Part shown: in pieces, positions 1 to 12,382 of the stretch
Position numbering within the stretch: the first letter of the stretch is position 1
Layout: each line of letters opens with the position of its first letter
Assembly (NCBI RefSeq): GCF_027942865.1
Contig: NC_134516.1
Location: 19,052,822 to 19,116,821, forward strand
Length of the DNA: 64,000 nt
DNA from: Odontesthes bonariensis
Taxonomy: Eukaryota > Chordata > Actinopteri > Atheriniformes > Atherinopsidae
Direction: 5' to 3'
The notes under the pieces: generated by a model
Databases searched by the model: none
Seen by the model: the letters and a program-made list of their open reading frames with translations, nothing else
Told to the model about the DNA's origin: nothing
Program-made: the position numbers and the translations under genes

Positions 1-633
1 TCCTCACTGAGAACTTCTGTGTGATCTCGTCCCCTGGTGCCATTCACTGGTGTGTTAAAGGGAAGCTCAGTCTGAAGCACTGCTGCTGTGGGTGAGCTTG
101 AATGGTCAAACACAGACAGCTGTGTACAGTAATCAGAGACTGCTGACAATCAAAGCACATCAAATGTGTGTATTTTCTCCCTTTTTTCTGCCAATGTCTC
201 ATATAAAATCTTGTGTTTTAGTGTGCTGACATTCAACATGTTACCAAGACAAGAATGTAAAGATTTTAAATGAAAAGATTGTAGAAAAATGGAATAAAAT
301 GTGTTTTCTACAACAATACATCTTCACCGTGTGTTTGTCTTTAAAATGTTGAGGCTCATTTGGTTCTTTTTACTTCATTTAATAGCCTGCAAGTATGATT
401 ATTATGAAGTCGATGCTCATTGTTGCAGCAGTAAAGCGGAATCTGATCGACATAAATACGTGGATGCTGCCATCTTGTGGCGCCTTCCTCGGTTGGCATG
501 AATAAAAATGCAGAAGCTCCCTCCCTCTTTGGTTTCCTCATCAGATCTCGACTTTGATAAATGACTGCTGGACAAGTTGGGCAAGCATTGACTCGCAGCT
601 GCAGAGTGAGTGCAGAAGCGTCTAACTGTCGTC
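1..633. other. Region upstream of dbi, with a polyadenylation signal
   Basis: No coding exon is recognised. A canonical AATAAA lies at 293-298 in AT-rich sequence and could end the 3' UTR of a gene lying to the left of the window (inference). The stretch 490-633 directly precedes the dbi start codon and should hold its promoter and 5' UTR. An AT-rich ATAAAAA at about 501-507 is the only TATA-like string seen, which is weak support. Confidence 0.4.
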
Positions 634-3600
634 ATGGCTGTAAGTCTAAACCTCTTTCATTCAACTTTGTCTGAGCCGTTTGTGGACTCTGAGGTCGTTT
701 CAGAAAGCAGGATTCTTTGTGTGCTGCCTCACATGTAGAGATGTGACGAGGCGGAGGGTTCAAGTGGTACAAAAGTTTGGCAGGTGGGGGTGAATCTGAA
801 ATGCTGTGTTCTTTAAATCCAAGCAGGGTTCCTTTGAGAAAGCGGCGGAGGAGGCGAAGATACTCAAACAAACACCGGATCATGGAGAAATGAGCGGGCT
901 GTATGGTTTCTATAAGCAGGCCACAGTTGGTGACATTCACTCAGGTGAGTAACTGCGGGTGTGGTCGAGTGGGGAAAAATGAGGTCTGACGAGTTTGGAG
1001 ACGGATCAAATCTAAACAAGTCGGACCTGGAAAATGCAAACAAAGGGTTTGAACAAAAAAACAGTGCTTTTTATTTTTTTTACATCAACTTTGAATGAGC
1101 TGAAAGTATTTCATGTTTAGTTTATTTAATCTGTTCAAAAACATTTGAAGCTTTTACTCCTTTTTAACCTCTCCGTCTCACATCACTCCTGCAGTTACTA
1201 AGTGATGAAGACGTTCAGTAATTTTGTCCTTTTCTTCCTATAAACTCGTGTAAAGTTGTGGAACTGAAGACGGTCGTGATATTAAAACTTCTCCGCATAT
1301 CCTTGACTGGAGACGGGTCAGTCCAGTACCCTGAGCCCTCTAACCAGCCAAGGGTGACCAGATGACAGTCACGCATTTCCATTACTTTCCACACGTCCCG
1401 CACATTGAGACTTTGTCCCGCATTGTTACTGACAGTCAGACTCCAGTTTTGAGATGCGTGTTTTATAATCTGGCATTTATCAAATGGCTGTGTGGAGAAA
1501 GCAGTGAGGGCTCTTTGATCATGTCAATCAAACAGGAACGCAGACGCAGGTTTGCCGTTCTGAAGCAGGTTGAGAAGAATCAAAATTAGGCAAATACCGG
1601 AGACAGCAGTAAACATCAAAAAAGCGAGGGGAGGGGTTCTTAAACATTGCAGACGACTCAGAAAAGAGGCTTAATGTTGAAAATACCGCAGTTCCCCTTT
1701 AAGAAAAGAAAATGCAGCTACAACAAAGACTGGGAAACTATCTGCTCAGTGAAACCAGAGCAAGGCGAGTCTGGTAAAGTTGGATGAATACAGGAAAGCC
1801 TTATTGAGCAACTATAATTGAAAGAACAATTGTAGTCCTGACTGTCTATTCTGTTTAATTGTACACAGTCAGGTGTGTTGACCGGAGAGACAATGGGAAA
1901 TAGTATGAAAGCTCCATGCTTGTCTGTTTTCTTACATGAGAACTTGGGAAAGTTGCATTTAAATAAAATATATATGTAAAGCTACTGAATCAACCAAAGC
2001 ATAGTAACGTTACAAGCTAAGGGGCAGAATAGAGATGTTTCTTTCTTTAAAGTTATTTTAGACTACCCCGATGCATTGGTATCCCACACAAATATAGTCT
2101 TTGTCCCACATCTGGTGAATTTGATTGAGCCTTCTTTTCTGCACATTAGGTTTTCTCTTTTACACTGAAATTCCTCCAGCTTGAATATTTTAAGATATTC
2201 TGCACCATAGAAGGTAAAATACGCAATTCCCTTCCGGTGTTTCACTGAGGAACATTTTTTCCCAAAAAAATTCAATAATTTTCTCACACATTTGTCCAAA
2301 AAAAAAAAAACAGAGATTCTCCATCCATCTTTGCTCCTCACAGACTCAGACTTTCACGGCCACCTGTGTGAAATATCCTCATCATTTCTTCATCTTATTA
2401 TGAGGCCTAAATTGGTCCAGTTCTAACTTGTTTGGAACATCCTGCTGGCCTGAATAAATTTGATAAGAACGAACATGAAATATGTTGTTATCATTCAGTC
2501 TGAAATTAATTAAACGTCACAGTAAAGGTGGGAATCGCTGTTTTTTTCTATGTTGATTTCAGACATTTAAAATTAAACTGACTCCCTCCTTGTCAGAGCT
2601 GAGTGCTTTTACTCCAGTACTTTGAGTAAAACTGTCACACATTTATGCATCAGGAGTAAACTCCCATTAACACAGACATATACAACGTAGTCGGAGCCAC
2701 AAAAAAGGTCTCAGGAAGGCTGAAACAGCCCTCAGCTCCATCTCTGTATTCAGTTGGTTGTAATTTCTTTAACTTTAGTTGTTAGTTGGCTTTTTATTCC
2801 TTTTCAGACTAAATCCAAAAGCCTATAATTCTTAATCACTCTTAATCATGGGCTAAACAAACTGAGTACAGAAGGACTAGCCTACAATTAGCATGTCAGG
2901 ATGTAAGTGCCTTCAGGGCACTTAGAGGTTCAGAGATCCAGTCTGTGGCTGTTTTAGCCATGATTAATAAAAATTTAAAAAAAGAAGATGCATGGCTTCC
3001 TCTTTGTATAATACAGTTTCTGGTTACACTTCTGGATGCGGAGGTGGACTGTGATGCGGCTATTCTGCTCTGTAGATGTCGAAAGACCAAAGTTCCGTGT
3101 AGTCTGCCACTGAGACGTATTGTTTGGAACTTATTGACGATTCTTTGACAGAGTTTGGCACAAAGTAGTGAGCTGAGACCCATCATAAGATCAGACGTGC
3201 GGTCACCGTGGCGTTTTTATTGCATGGTGCCTGCACTGCACCTTGCTCAGACTTCATCGTAACCTACCCTGAGGGGCCCAAACCATCTTTGGAAGAACAC
3301 CTTCCTCTTCTTTTTTTTTGTCTGGGTGACCCTGACAGAGTTTGGATGATGCTGGGGGATGGAGTGGTCCTGCTCCTTCTTCATGATGCCTGCTTTTGTC
3401 GGTCCAAAGTTGAGGTTTTCTTTGCAGATACTCAACCCTTCAGACCAGCCTTTCTCAAACATCTTTTCACAGTCGTCAGAGTCAATAATATGTTTAACCT
3501 CTGCTTTACAACCCCTGGCAAAAATGATGGAAATCACCGGCCTCGGAGGATGTTCATGCAGTTGTTTCATTGTGTAGAAAAAAAGCAGATCACAGACGTG

Positions 3601-5473
3601 ACGCAAAACTAAAGTCATTTGTTTCAAATGGCAACTTTCTGGCTTTAAGAAACACTAAAAGAAATCAAGAAAAAATAAATGTGGCAGTCAGTAACGGTTA
3701 CTTTTTTTAGACCAAGCAGAATGGGGGAAAAAATGATGGAATCACCCTGTAAATTTTCATCCCCAAAACTAACACCTGCAGCAATATGTCTCAAAAACCA
3801 AAAATGCACAACAAAACAAATGAGGAACGAATGGGAGGAAACTGGAGTCAACGTCTGTGACCGAACTGTAAGAAACCGCCTAAAGGAAAAGGAATTTACA
3901 TACAGAAAAGCTAAACGAAAGCCATTATTAACACCAAAACGGAAAAAACAAGGTTACAATGGGCTAAGGAAAAGCAATGGTGGACTGTGGATGACTGGAT
4001 GAAAGTCATATTCAGTGATGAATCTCGAATCTGCATTGGGCAAGCTGATGATGCTGGAACTTTTGTTTGGTGCCGTTCCAATGAGATTTATAAAGATGAC
4101 TGCCTGAAGAGAACATGCAACTTTCCACAGTCATTGATGATATGGGGCTGCATGTCAGGTAAAGGCACTGGGGAGATGGCTGTCATTACATCTTCAATAA
4201 ATGCAGAAGTTTACGTTGATATTTTGGACACTTTTCTTATCCCATCAAGTGAAAGGATGTTTGGGGATGATGAAATCATTTTTCAAAATGATAATGCATC
4301 TTGCCATAGAGCAAAAACTGTGAAAACATTCCTTGAAAAAAGACACATAAGGTCAATGTCATGGCCTGCAAATAGTCCGGATCTTAATCCAATTTAAAAT
4401 CTTTGGAAGTTGAAGAAAATGGTCCATGACAAGGCTCCAACCTGCAAAGCAGATCTGGCAACAGCAATCAGAGAAAGTTGGAGCCAGATTGATGAAGAGT
4501 ACTGTTTGTCACTCATTAAGTCCATGCCTCAGAGACTGCAAGCTGTTAGAAAAGCCAGAGGTGGTGCAACAAAATACCAGTGATGTGTTGGAGCGTTCTT
4601 TTGTTTTTCATGAGTCCATATTTTTTTCCTTCTGCTTGGTCTAAAAAAAAGTAACCGTTACTGACTGCCACAATTTTTTTTTCTTGATTTCTTTTAGTGT
4701 TTCTTAAAGCCAGAAAGTTGCCATTTGAAATGACTTTAGTTTTGCGTCATGTCTGTGATCTGCTTTTTTTCTACAAAATGAAACAACTGAATGAACATCC
4801 TCTGAGGCCGATGATTCCATCATTTTTGCCGGGGGTTGTAGTAGTAACCCAGACCTTTCTCCACCATCATAACCTCCAGTTTCTTCTAGTCTCCTCGGGG
4901 TGTAGTGAACTCCTGTTGGAACCACGGGTCTGTAGCGTTAAGCCTCTCTGTGTCTCCTTCTGTCTTCACTTAGCTGTTTCTCTCTCACCATTTCTGTGAT
5001 AGTTACACACGGTTGAGACTCTCAAAACCCAAAGAGCTAAAGTGAACAATGCAAACAGTGACTTGTTTTTTTTACTTTGGCACTGAAGTTGTGACTCCTG
5101 CAGATCTTCTCAACCCTAAATCTAAGCCCTTCTTTTCTTTTGCTAACATCTATTCAGCAATAATCTGGTAACATCGATGCATACCCAAAGGTAAACTGAG
5201 GGAAACGGTGCGTATCAGTGATGTTTACTTTTCTCTTGCATCCACAGAACGTCCCGGGATGTTTGATTTCACTGGAAAAGCTAAATGGGATGCGTGGAAT
5301 GCAAAGAAAGGTGAGATTGATCAAGTGTTTAATCACAAAAGATCTGAGACTCGACTCAAATTTAGCTTCAGGAGCTAAATTGTTTTCTTTCCCCAACAGG
5401 TCTGTCCAAAGAAGAAGCGAAGGCAGCTTACGTTGATTTGGTGGAGAAGCTGAAGGCGAAATACGGACTCTAG
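634..5473 (+). CDS. dbi: Acyl-CoA-binding protein / diazepam-binding inhibitor, four exons
   Basis: This small cytosolic protein binds medium- and long-chain acyl-CoA esters and keeps an intracellular pool of them. Predicted exons are 634-639, 827-944, 5248-5310 and 5400-5473, joined at GT-AG borders into 86 codons plus TAG, the usual length of the family. The fold is recognised from FEKAAEEAK, then [13 protein letters not shown] and [18 protein letters not shown], and the end [16 protein letters not shown]. These include the tyrosine and lysines (YKQ, KAKW) that contact acyl-CoA in known ACBPs. The ERPGM and [10 protein letters not shown] segments fit dbi better than the paralogue acbd7. Exon 1 codes only Met-Ala. 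Exon 2 has a tandem acceptor (AAGCAG, 821-826), so an extra Gln at residue 3 is possible. Intron 2 is 4.3 kb because it contains a Tc1 element. No frame damage is seen, so the gene is probably functional. Confidence 0.93.
945..3506. other. dbi intron 2, left part
   Basis: About 2.5 kb of AT-rich intron. No conserved protein segment, tRNA or clear repeat border is recognised. The short open frames here have no family resemblance and lack splice context. Confidence 0.5.
3509..4838 (+). mobile_element. Tc1-like transposon with long inverted repeats
   Basis: The element is flanked by the TA target duplication typical of Tc1/mariner (3507-3508 and 4839-4840). Its ends are inverted copies beginning CAACCCC(T/C)GGCAAAAATGA. 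The inverted repeats run about 230-240 bp on each side (3509 to ~3750 and ~4605 to 4838). Inside each arm the string AAAATGATGGAATCA-type recurs near the outer end and near the inner end, an IR/DR arrangement of the kind known from Sleeping Beauty-type elements. It sits in sense orientation within intron 2 of dbi. The transposase is broken, so the copy cannot move by itself. Confidence 0.9.
3721..4583 (+). pseudogene. Tc1-family DDE transposase, disabled
   Basis: It reads from [12 protein letters not shown] through a helix-turn-helix region ([19 protein letters not shown]) into the catalytic domain. There are FSDES (first Asp), [11 protein letters not shown] (second Asp) and [12 protein letters not shown] frameshift near 3950 separates the DNA-binding part from the catalytic part. 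In the family the motif continues SPDLNPIENLW and its Glu is the third catalytic residue. Here that codon is TAA (4395-4397), followed directly by NLWKLKK, so a single GAA-to-TAA change both stops translation and removes the catalytic Glu. The tail reads on open to TGA at 4581-4583. Confidence 0.88.
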
Positions 5474-5516
5474 TCCCTGATAAACTTTCTTCTTATAACA
5501 TGTATTTGTTTCCTAC

Positions 5517-5522
5517 ATTAAA
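5517..5522 (+). terminator. dbi: Probable dbi polyadenylation signal
   Basis: An ATTAAA hexamer, the commonest variant signal, lies 44 bases after the dbi stop codon and is followed by GT-rich sequence. A very short 3' UTR is implied. This rests on motif and position only. Confidence 0.5.
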
Positions 5523-6748
5523 CTTGATGGTCGAAGATATTTGTCTTTTTGCTCATGAAGAAGCCAACAGGCTCAGCGGCATTAAAAGCAGCCGGTTCTC
5601 CTCTACAGACCCGTGGTTCCCATTTCATCTCGCTCACTCGTACTTATTAAGCAGTTTCTGTGTCGTCCTCTGGTTTTAACCATCAGTATCCACAGTTGTT
5701 TTCATATTCTTGCTGCTGGTGTTGTTGCTTTTTGTGTTTTTTCTCTGTTGGTCTGACTGTAGGTGCTCCTGATGGAGGAAATTTGAACAGGTGGATAGAA
5801 AGCTCCCCTTTGGCAAAGCAAATGTGTTTGGGACAGCATTCTGCTTGTCTTGATGATGGTCAGGACAGGGTTAAAAGCAAAAGAACAGTTCAGGTAAAAT
5901 GCACAACAGCATTCAGGTTTGGGAAAGAAAGGGAAGTTAAATTAATATATTTATGAGGAGAGAAAATTGTTTTCAAGATTCAGCCATGTCCCATACCATT
6001 TCCCCTCCTCATTATTGTGCTCCCGTTTTGGAAAACCCATTTGGGGCCTCGAAATTTAGCTCAAATACAACCCATCTGGACCCCACAGATGTGTTGGCTC
6101 CTCTCTGCTTACTGAATAAAATATCTGAGGACTTATCATAAATGTATATCTGTGCTGGCTCCAAAACATCAAATGGTAAGCTGCCCTACCTGCCTTTTGC
6201 ACGCCACATAATTCAGTTTTCAGATTTTTTTTTTGAAGAAGACTAATTAAACCGTTGAACTAGCTAACTGGCGGTAAACCTGAGCTCAGGTAAGTGTTAA
6301 AATGAGGAAAAAATTAGTAATTTCAACAAAAAAAAGCCTCAAGGCTAGAGAATAGAAAATGTAAAACATGTATGTAAAATGTGAAACAAGAGTATTTATT
6401 GGTGTTTTTTTTCCACTTGAGAGTTGAGACAGCTTTTGGGCAGTAAAGGACTGAAATGTGACGAGGAACTTAAACAAATAAACTACTCGGGTAAGGAAAA
6501 CGTTTGTGTTATTAATATTGCGGATGTAGTTTGAGTTTTAGTTGTAACTTTTCTTTCTTGGTGCCGTCTTGTTGTGTGTGAGCACAAATTAACGCCGCTG
6601 CCGAGCTAAATTAACAAAGAGAAATACCTGCGGTTAAAGAGGACTTATTTCATAACAACATGTCAGAACTTATATGTGAACAGGACTGCTATATGCCTAC
6701 TGCTTTGTTCGAAAAACTGAGTTAATCATATTATGAAAGCTGCATTTA
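5523..6748. other. Intergenic sequence without recognised feature
   Basis: AT-rich sequence. An open frame at 5660-5956 has no family resemblance. The segment just before 6749 (about 6711-6746) recurs at about 13265-13302, so it belongs to a dispersed repeat. Confidence 0.4.
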
Positions 6749-8511
6749 CAGGGCTCTCAAGTTTGCTTGGAGTGAGATTCGGGCGGGGCAGGGGCCGGGC
6801 CGTGTGCGCGGGGGGGTTTCTTTCGTTTTTTTGGGGGGGGGGGGGTGTGGTCCCTTGCAGTATCCCATCGCCATAAACTAGCTACTTAAAGGTAGGGTAG
6901 GAGATCCTGGATTTTGAGTCCAGCGAAGCTGCATTTTGAAAATACACCGGTAAAAAGTCCCAACCCTTTTCTTCACTTTCCCCCCGAAGCCACGCCTCTA
7001 GAGTACATGAACGCGCACGAGCACAAAGGTGCAAGAGCGCTGTTCTGACAGCAAGCATCGATCGTTGCCGTATTTAGTATTTAGTTTATGCTAACTATAC
7101 GTTTAATAATGCTAGGTGCTAGCCAAGCTGGCTCTAGTTTAGCTTCCTGCCAAGCTTCTGGACGCGTAATTCGTTCACGGAGCAGGGTATGCACACAGGG
7201 GGGAGGGAGGAGCAGATTGCAGTTTGATAGACGGCATCAGAATCCAATCATTGTGAACGGTCCGTTCAGTATGATTGGATAGTGTTTTTCCTAGATTGTA
7301 CGTTCTAGAGGCCACTAAAACTTTTCATTTTTGTGTCAAAACTTTTAATTAATTGGTTGCAATGAGGGTGTGAAGAGTATTTCAAGCAATATGTAAAAAA
7401 ATATTCCAGAAAAAGAACCCCTACCCCACCTTTAAAGAACAAAGAAATTGTTTTATTTATAACAAAATCACAAATCTTCACTTTTACACTAAATTCTGCT
7501 ATATTTTAAAATAAATTGTTTTAGGTATGCAAAGTCTTAACAAACAAAAAAACAGACAAATGAAATTAAGAAAAACAAACATAACCCCAAATGGGCCCCT
7601 TGAGCAGTCCCTCTCTGTGTGTGATTGTTTATGAGTGTTGTTGTAAGTGTTTGTGGCAGATTTTGATGCTTGATGACTGATACTGGGGGCTCCCATTTAA
7701 AGCACTGTGGCTCAGTGTCAGCCATTTTCACAGTCATGATGGATGACCGAGTTCCATTCAGAAACAAAGTGTTCCTGGTCTTGGTTTTATTAAGCCCCAC
7801 CATGGAAAAAACCCTCTCTGCATCAGCATTTCAGTGCGGCAGAACTAATACCAGTTTGGCAATTGTAGATAGCCTTATTGGGAACCTGCTCATACCAGTC
7901 ACCTTTGAAAAAAATTAACCACGGAAGCCTAATTACACTCCTACATATTTTTCATTTTTCATTAAGTTGCTCATGTCAAAGGGTGTGTGCTGAATATTTA
8001 GACCTACTACTCCAACGAACACTTTAATCGGCAGGTATTGGTCTTTTACAAAGAGTAGGAAAACTATAGTAACTAATAAAAGATTCAAATAAATGAAGAT
8101 ATGACCTGTTGATGATCCTGACGGTTCTCTTCCACCTCCAGCTCGTCTACAACTTCTGCACGCATTCAGAGCTTAATAGGTTATGTCTGTGCATTCATGG
8201 GACGCGTGCTTGCAGCTGAAAGCTATTTCAGACCTCACCCAGCAACAAGAAATTCTGTTTTCTGATTGGCTGAGAAATTCTATTTTGTGATTTGCCGATG
8301 GGTTGCTAAATCAAGACAGCTGTACCAGAGCTATAGTTCTGAGCTGTAAGAGCGCACAGTAACCTGCCATTGACTCGTTTATAGTATCGGCCATTAGAAT
8401 TTCTGTGCGACGAAGTTGATCATTTCTCAGCGTGAGAAATGGCAGGTGTGGCGTGTGAACTTGTTGAAATGCGTGTGTCTCACGCTCATTGCGTGAGACT
8501 TGAGAGCCCTG
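6749..8511. mobile_element. hAT-like non-autonomous element with 14-bp terminal inverted repeats
   Basis: The ends are perfect inverted copies: CAGGGCTCTCAAGT at 6749-6762 and its complement ending at 8511. The right subterminal part holds short palindromic runs of CTCACGC/GCGTGAG, typical of hAT ends. No transposase is visible and a TTAA-type MITE is nested inside (6890-7431). The bases on the two sides do not give a clean 8-bp duplication, so the assignment to hAT rests on the CAGGG terminus and general structure. Confidence 0.6.
6890..7431 (+). mobile_element. TTAA-flanked MITE, copy 1
   Basis: A 542-bp element flanked by TTAA (6886-6889 and 7432-7435). It starts AGGTAGGGTAGG and ends with the inverted CCTACCCCACCT. 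A second copy of the whole element lies in reverse orientation at 59088-59636 with the same TTAA flanks. The TTAA target suggests a piggyBac-type source. There is a near-perfect palindrome close to the middle (about 7230-7280). No coding capacity is seen. Confidence 0.8.
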
Positions 8512-8689
8512 ATTAGTTTACACTTGAAGAAAAAACTGCGCCTTTCACACAAAGAGGCCACCAACTTATTTACATTCAGTCACTCCTGAGTAAAACAAGT
8601 TTCAGCTGTTATCAGATCAAACAGCTTTACACCACAGCCATTATAACGAACAGCCTTGCCACTCTCTATTAAGCCCCATTGTACCGGCT

Positions 8690-9428
8690 TTTTGGCTGCA
8701 GTTCCACCAGAATTCCACTGGGCGCGTCGGAGGAGACCAGAATGAATTGGGCCCAATGGAGCTAGATGCTACAAATGGTCAGTTTCACCTAAGTCTCCTC
8801 AAGAGCGCTCAGATTTGAATGTAGTTTCTGAGAGCTCAACATGGGTTTCAAGTCAAAAATCTACTGAACGAGTACATATATCCCTTTGATTTCTTACAGG
8901 TTGGCTTCTTGTTGTCCACAACGCGCTAGCATTGTGCTAATGACAGCGCTCGACCAGAATTACGACCAGAGGCACCGCTTGACGGCTGGCTCCATACCAA
9001 GCGACAACAGAATTAAGATGGACTTTTTCCGCTTATGTTACCACAGCCTAAGAATCTGTGATGTTACCACACATTCTCTCTTACTACAGCTCTTCCTTGA
9101 AAACGCTGCTGCCTTTGAGACCAACAACAAGCAGGATTGTTGCCGTAAAGCGGCATCTCCGGTCGTAAGCTATGTATGACGTCATATACACTTCAAATCC
9201 TTTTTTTAAGCAAATGAGTGGCTCTAAAAATCTAAAACTCAGCCATGGGTATTTTCTAAACATCCTCTTTTGAACACAACATTCGAATTACTAGAGAAAA
9301 AATTATATCTTGAGATAAGGGCACGAAAGGGCGTATAGCTCCATAGGACTCCATTCATTCTGGTCTCCAAAATTGGGCGCCCCACGTGGAAAGAGGGTGG
9401 AACTACAACCAAAATCGCCTCGTTGGAA
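8690..9428. mobile_element. Non-autonomous DNA transposon with ~90-bp inverted ends
   Basis: The left end contains GTTCCACC, GGAGACCAGAATGAAT and GGAGCT in order. The right end carries the same strings as reverse complement (AGCTCC, ATTCATTCTGGTCTCC, GGTGGAAC). No protein is encoded. The exact termini and target duplication cannot be fixed by eye. Confidence 0.6.
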
Positions 9429-11374
9429 ACCGGAAATGCACCGTGAGTGGCGAATCTGTACTATTATAGAATCTGTGTTTATATTACGTCTGTGAAGTGC
9501 AGCACAGCGTTAATAGTATTTTATTGTGAAAGGTCTCACTGGAAGTGTCAGTCAGTTGTAAATCTCCAGCTTTACCTTTTCTGTAGCCATCTGTGGCCAC
9601 TAGAGGGCAGAAACGCCCTGCTCACAGCATAAAGTCTGAATCTGCAGACTGCAGCTGGCTGCCTTCATCATATGAACAAAATGACTTTGGAACAGATTTC
9701 CCTCCATTTCAGACACAACGAGACAACAATGCTGTCAGTAAAACATTCAAACTAACAAAGTACAACAATCTTTATGAAAAGTTTTGCTGATCTATCTATC
9801 TATGACAGTGTTGTGAAAGTATTAATATGACTGCTCTCTTCCATCATAAAACTTCATTTTATAAATATTTCCCACATTTCAATGTAGTGATGGGATACTC
9901 GATTCCTTTTACTGACTCGAGTCACTCACTAAAGTGAATCAGGTTCTCGAGTCACTTGAATCAGTCACCCAGAGTGTGCGCAGGAATGTACAAACAAGTT
10001 CCAAACCACGTCCCAAATCATGTTGAAAAAGGCTAAAAGTCCAGAAGTCTCCAAGGCGAAACATTTATTTTTCTTTCTTTCTCTCTAAATAAATTCAAAT
10101 AACCCAAACAGCCAATAAATAAACATTCAGTGCGAAACAGTGCAAAATTATAATAAAATGTATTAAACTGTGCACAAATAGAACATTTAAATAACCTGAA
10201 CTATAGTGCAAAGTAATAATATTCTAACAATCAACACTGCACCATTAGAATAAAATAATTATGTACAGAATGAATGAACTCCCGCTTCCTTCAGAATAAA
10301 GCCGAGAGGGAGAGAGAGCTGTGAGCTGTGAGTCGGGTAAAATAAATCATGGAAATATAAATACTGTTGGAGCTATTTATTCCTGATCTTTATTACTTTG
10401 AATTGTGTTCAAATGTATTCTTAGTTTACTTTATATTTTTGGGGAGTTATTGACAGAGTTTATTTGTAGGTTAATAATTGTTTGTTTTGTGTTTCTTTGT
10501 TTTTTTGTTAGACAGGAAGAACTGTGGGTCCATTTCCTATAAGTACAGGGACTGGTATAGGACCAGGCTTCTCCTGCTCTTTACCAGAGTCTGCAGAGTG
10601 GTGTTCACATTATGTTCCCACGTGTTTAAGATGCTGCACTGATGCTTTCACATCACCTGTTTCACTTCATGCAAACACGGCACATTGCAAGCAAATGGAG
10701 TGCATTATGGAAGCTGTTTGTGCTCGAGATGCTTCTTTAATGTTTATTCTCTTTGGAAAGGCTTTGTATCATGTGAAGTTCAGTTTATGATTTGTTCGCC
10801 TGCTGTGTTTTTCACTGACTGATTCCATCTGAGTTATGAAGCCAAAGCAGGAAACTATGAAAAGATGTGAAAAACATCTGGATTGAACTGATGTGTGTGT
10901 TTAGAAAGCCTAAACTCATAAAGGTCCATGTGGTGACCATGTGTTCTGATGGTGTTGTATGAGTTTTATAAACTCTGAGGTGTCAAACAGAAGCTGTGAA
11001 CATTACAAGTCTCACTGCTGCCATTCCTCCAGAAACACTTCCGCTCCACCGGCTTCAGGAGCCAGTAGGAACTTTGTCCGTCTCTGACGTCATAAGCAAT
11101 AACCAATGGGAGAGCAGCTGAGCGGTTGGAACAAGCCCCGCCCCCTGGTTGGCTGCTCCTGCCGGGCTGAAACACAGAGATAAACCCAGAGAGCAGAGCA
11201 GCCTCGTTCCCTCTGTTAAAGACACCTTTATGTCCACTGAATCCAGTCTGAGGAGAACTCTGAAATGTTCCAGCTAACAGGAAAGTTGTCCTCAAGAACC
11301 AACACAAGAGACTTCATGTTTTTAAGGGTTAGCTACAGCAGAAAGTTTCAGAGCTTTGGAGGAGCAGACAGGAG
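9429..11374. other. Intergenic sequence, one degenerate repeat
   Basis: No host gene is recognised. At about 9885-9970 a GATGGGATACTCGATTC stretch with repeated CGAGTCACT motifs looks like the end of an old dispersed element whose other end is not found. The open frame at 10524-10790 shows no family resemblance. Confidence 0.35.
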
Positions 11375-12382
11375 CAATGTTCCCTCTAATTTTTCATGTG
11401 CCTGGGCAAACACACAAACTCCCTGAGCACACTGAGGACCACTGTGAGCAACATCAGGTGTGCACGCTGTGGTCACACACCTGTATCACACCTGTTCAAA
11501 ACCTTGGATCATAGCAAGTCACATGGCTTATTAAAAGAATCAAATCCCAGCTGCAATTTTCATTAGTTTACATTTAATATAAGTGATTTGGCCCACTTAA
11601 AAAAGAAAAAGACAAACATCTTGTTGTTCATGAGATGTGTAGTATGTTATATGTGAGAGTCATGCTTGCAGCCTGCATGTTTTGCAGAGTAGACCTTTCT
11701 CACTCGAAAAAGAAAAAAATATCAGCCAGTTTCACAGCTTGTTCTTCTGTTTGCACATACTCAGACAGCCATTCCAACCTAAAAGAACCGCATTTCTTTT
11801 TTTACTTTGGCTTGGTGAGTGGATGTGTCGCTGGCGCTGCAGGGTTGCGTCTCCTAACTTCGCCGCACTGTGTTAGCTAGCTAACCTGCACGGCGGGTAT
11901 GGGCAGAGCACATATGCAAGCACTATCAATGCTCTGATTGGCTGCATAGCGTAAGTAAACTCGTATCATTGGCTGAAAACCTGTCACTCATTGCTTTACA
12001 TTGAAAAAGGGTACAGAAAAACATTACGCCTGGTATTAGATATTAATTAATACGTTTATGGTGAATTTTATTTTATACGCTGCATAGATTTTCTTTTTTT
12101 TTTAAATACTTTATTGCAAGTTTCACAAGGTCATAGAAACATTTCTTTTGATTGCAGTTCCATCTTGCAAACTTTTTTTTTTTGTCCATAAAGAATGGTA
12201 ACAAGTGAAGTAAACTGATAAGTGCCGGGAAAAAATAAAAGGAGAAATAAAATCCAATGGCTTACATATATTGTTCATACCGCAAGGCCAATAAGGGGGA
12301 GGGGAAAGATAGATTTTCTTGTGCGCTGAGAATGTGCGAGCAGTGCGCGATTGCGCAGGCGCGCAGTTTAGAGGGAACATTG
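11375..12382. mobile_element. hAT non-autonomous element with exact 8-bp target duplication
   Basis: Perfect 15-bp inverted ends (CAATGTTCCCTCTAA at 11375 and its complement ending at 12382) are flanked by the direct repeat gacaggag at 11367-11374 and 12383-12390. The 8-bp duplication is diagnostic of the hAT superfamily. No transposase frame is visible in the 1008 bp. The right part is rich in GCGC/TGCGC motifs. Confidence 0.88.

Noticed and set aside
5660-5956. Possible small gene after dbi
   Set aside because: No family resemblance, signal or splice evidence; length is expected by chance.
6749-8511. 8-bp target duplication for this element
   Set aside because: TGCATTTA on the left and ATTAGTTT on the right do not match, so no duplication is claimed.
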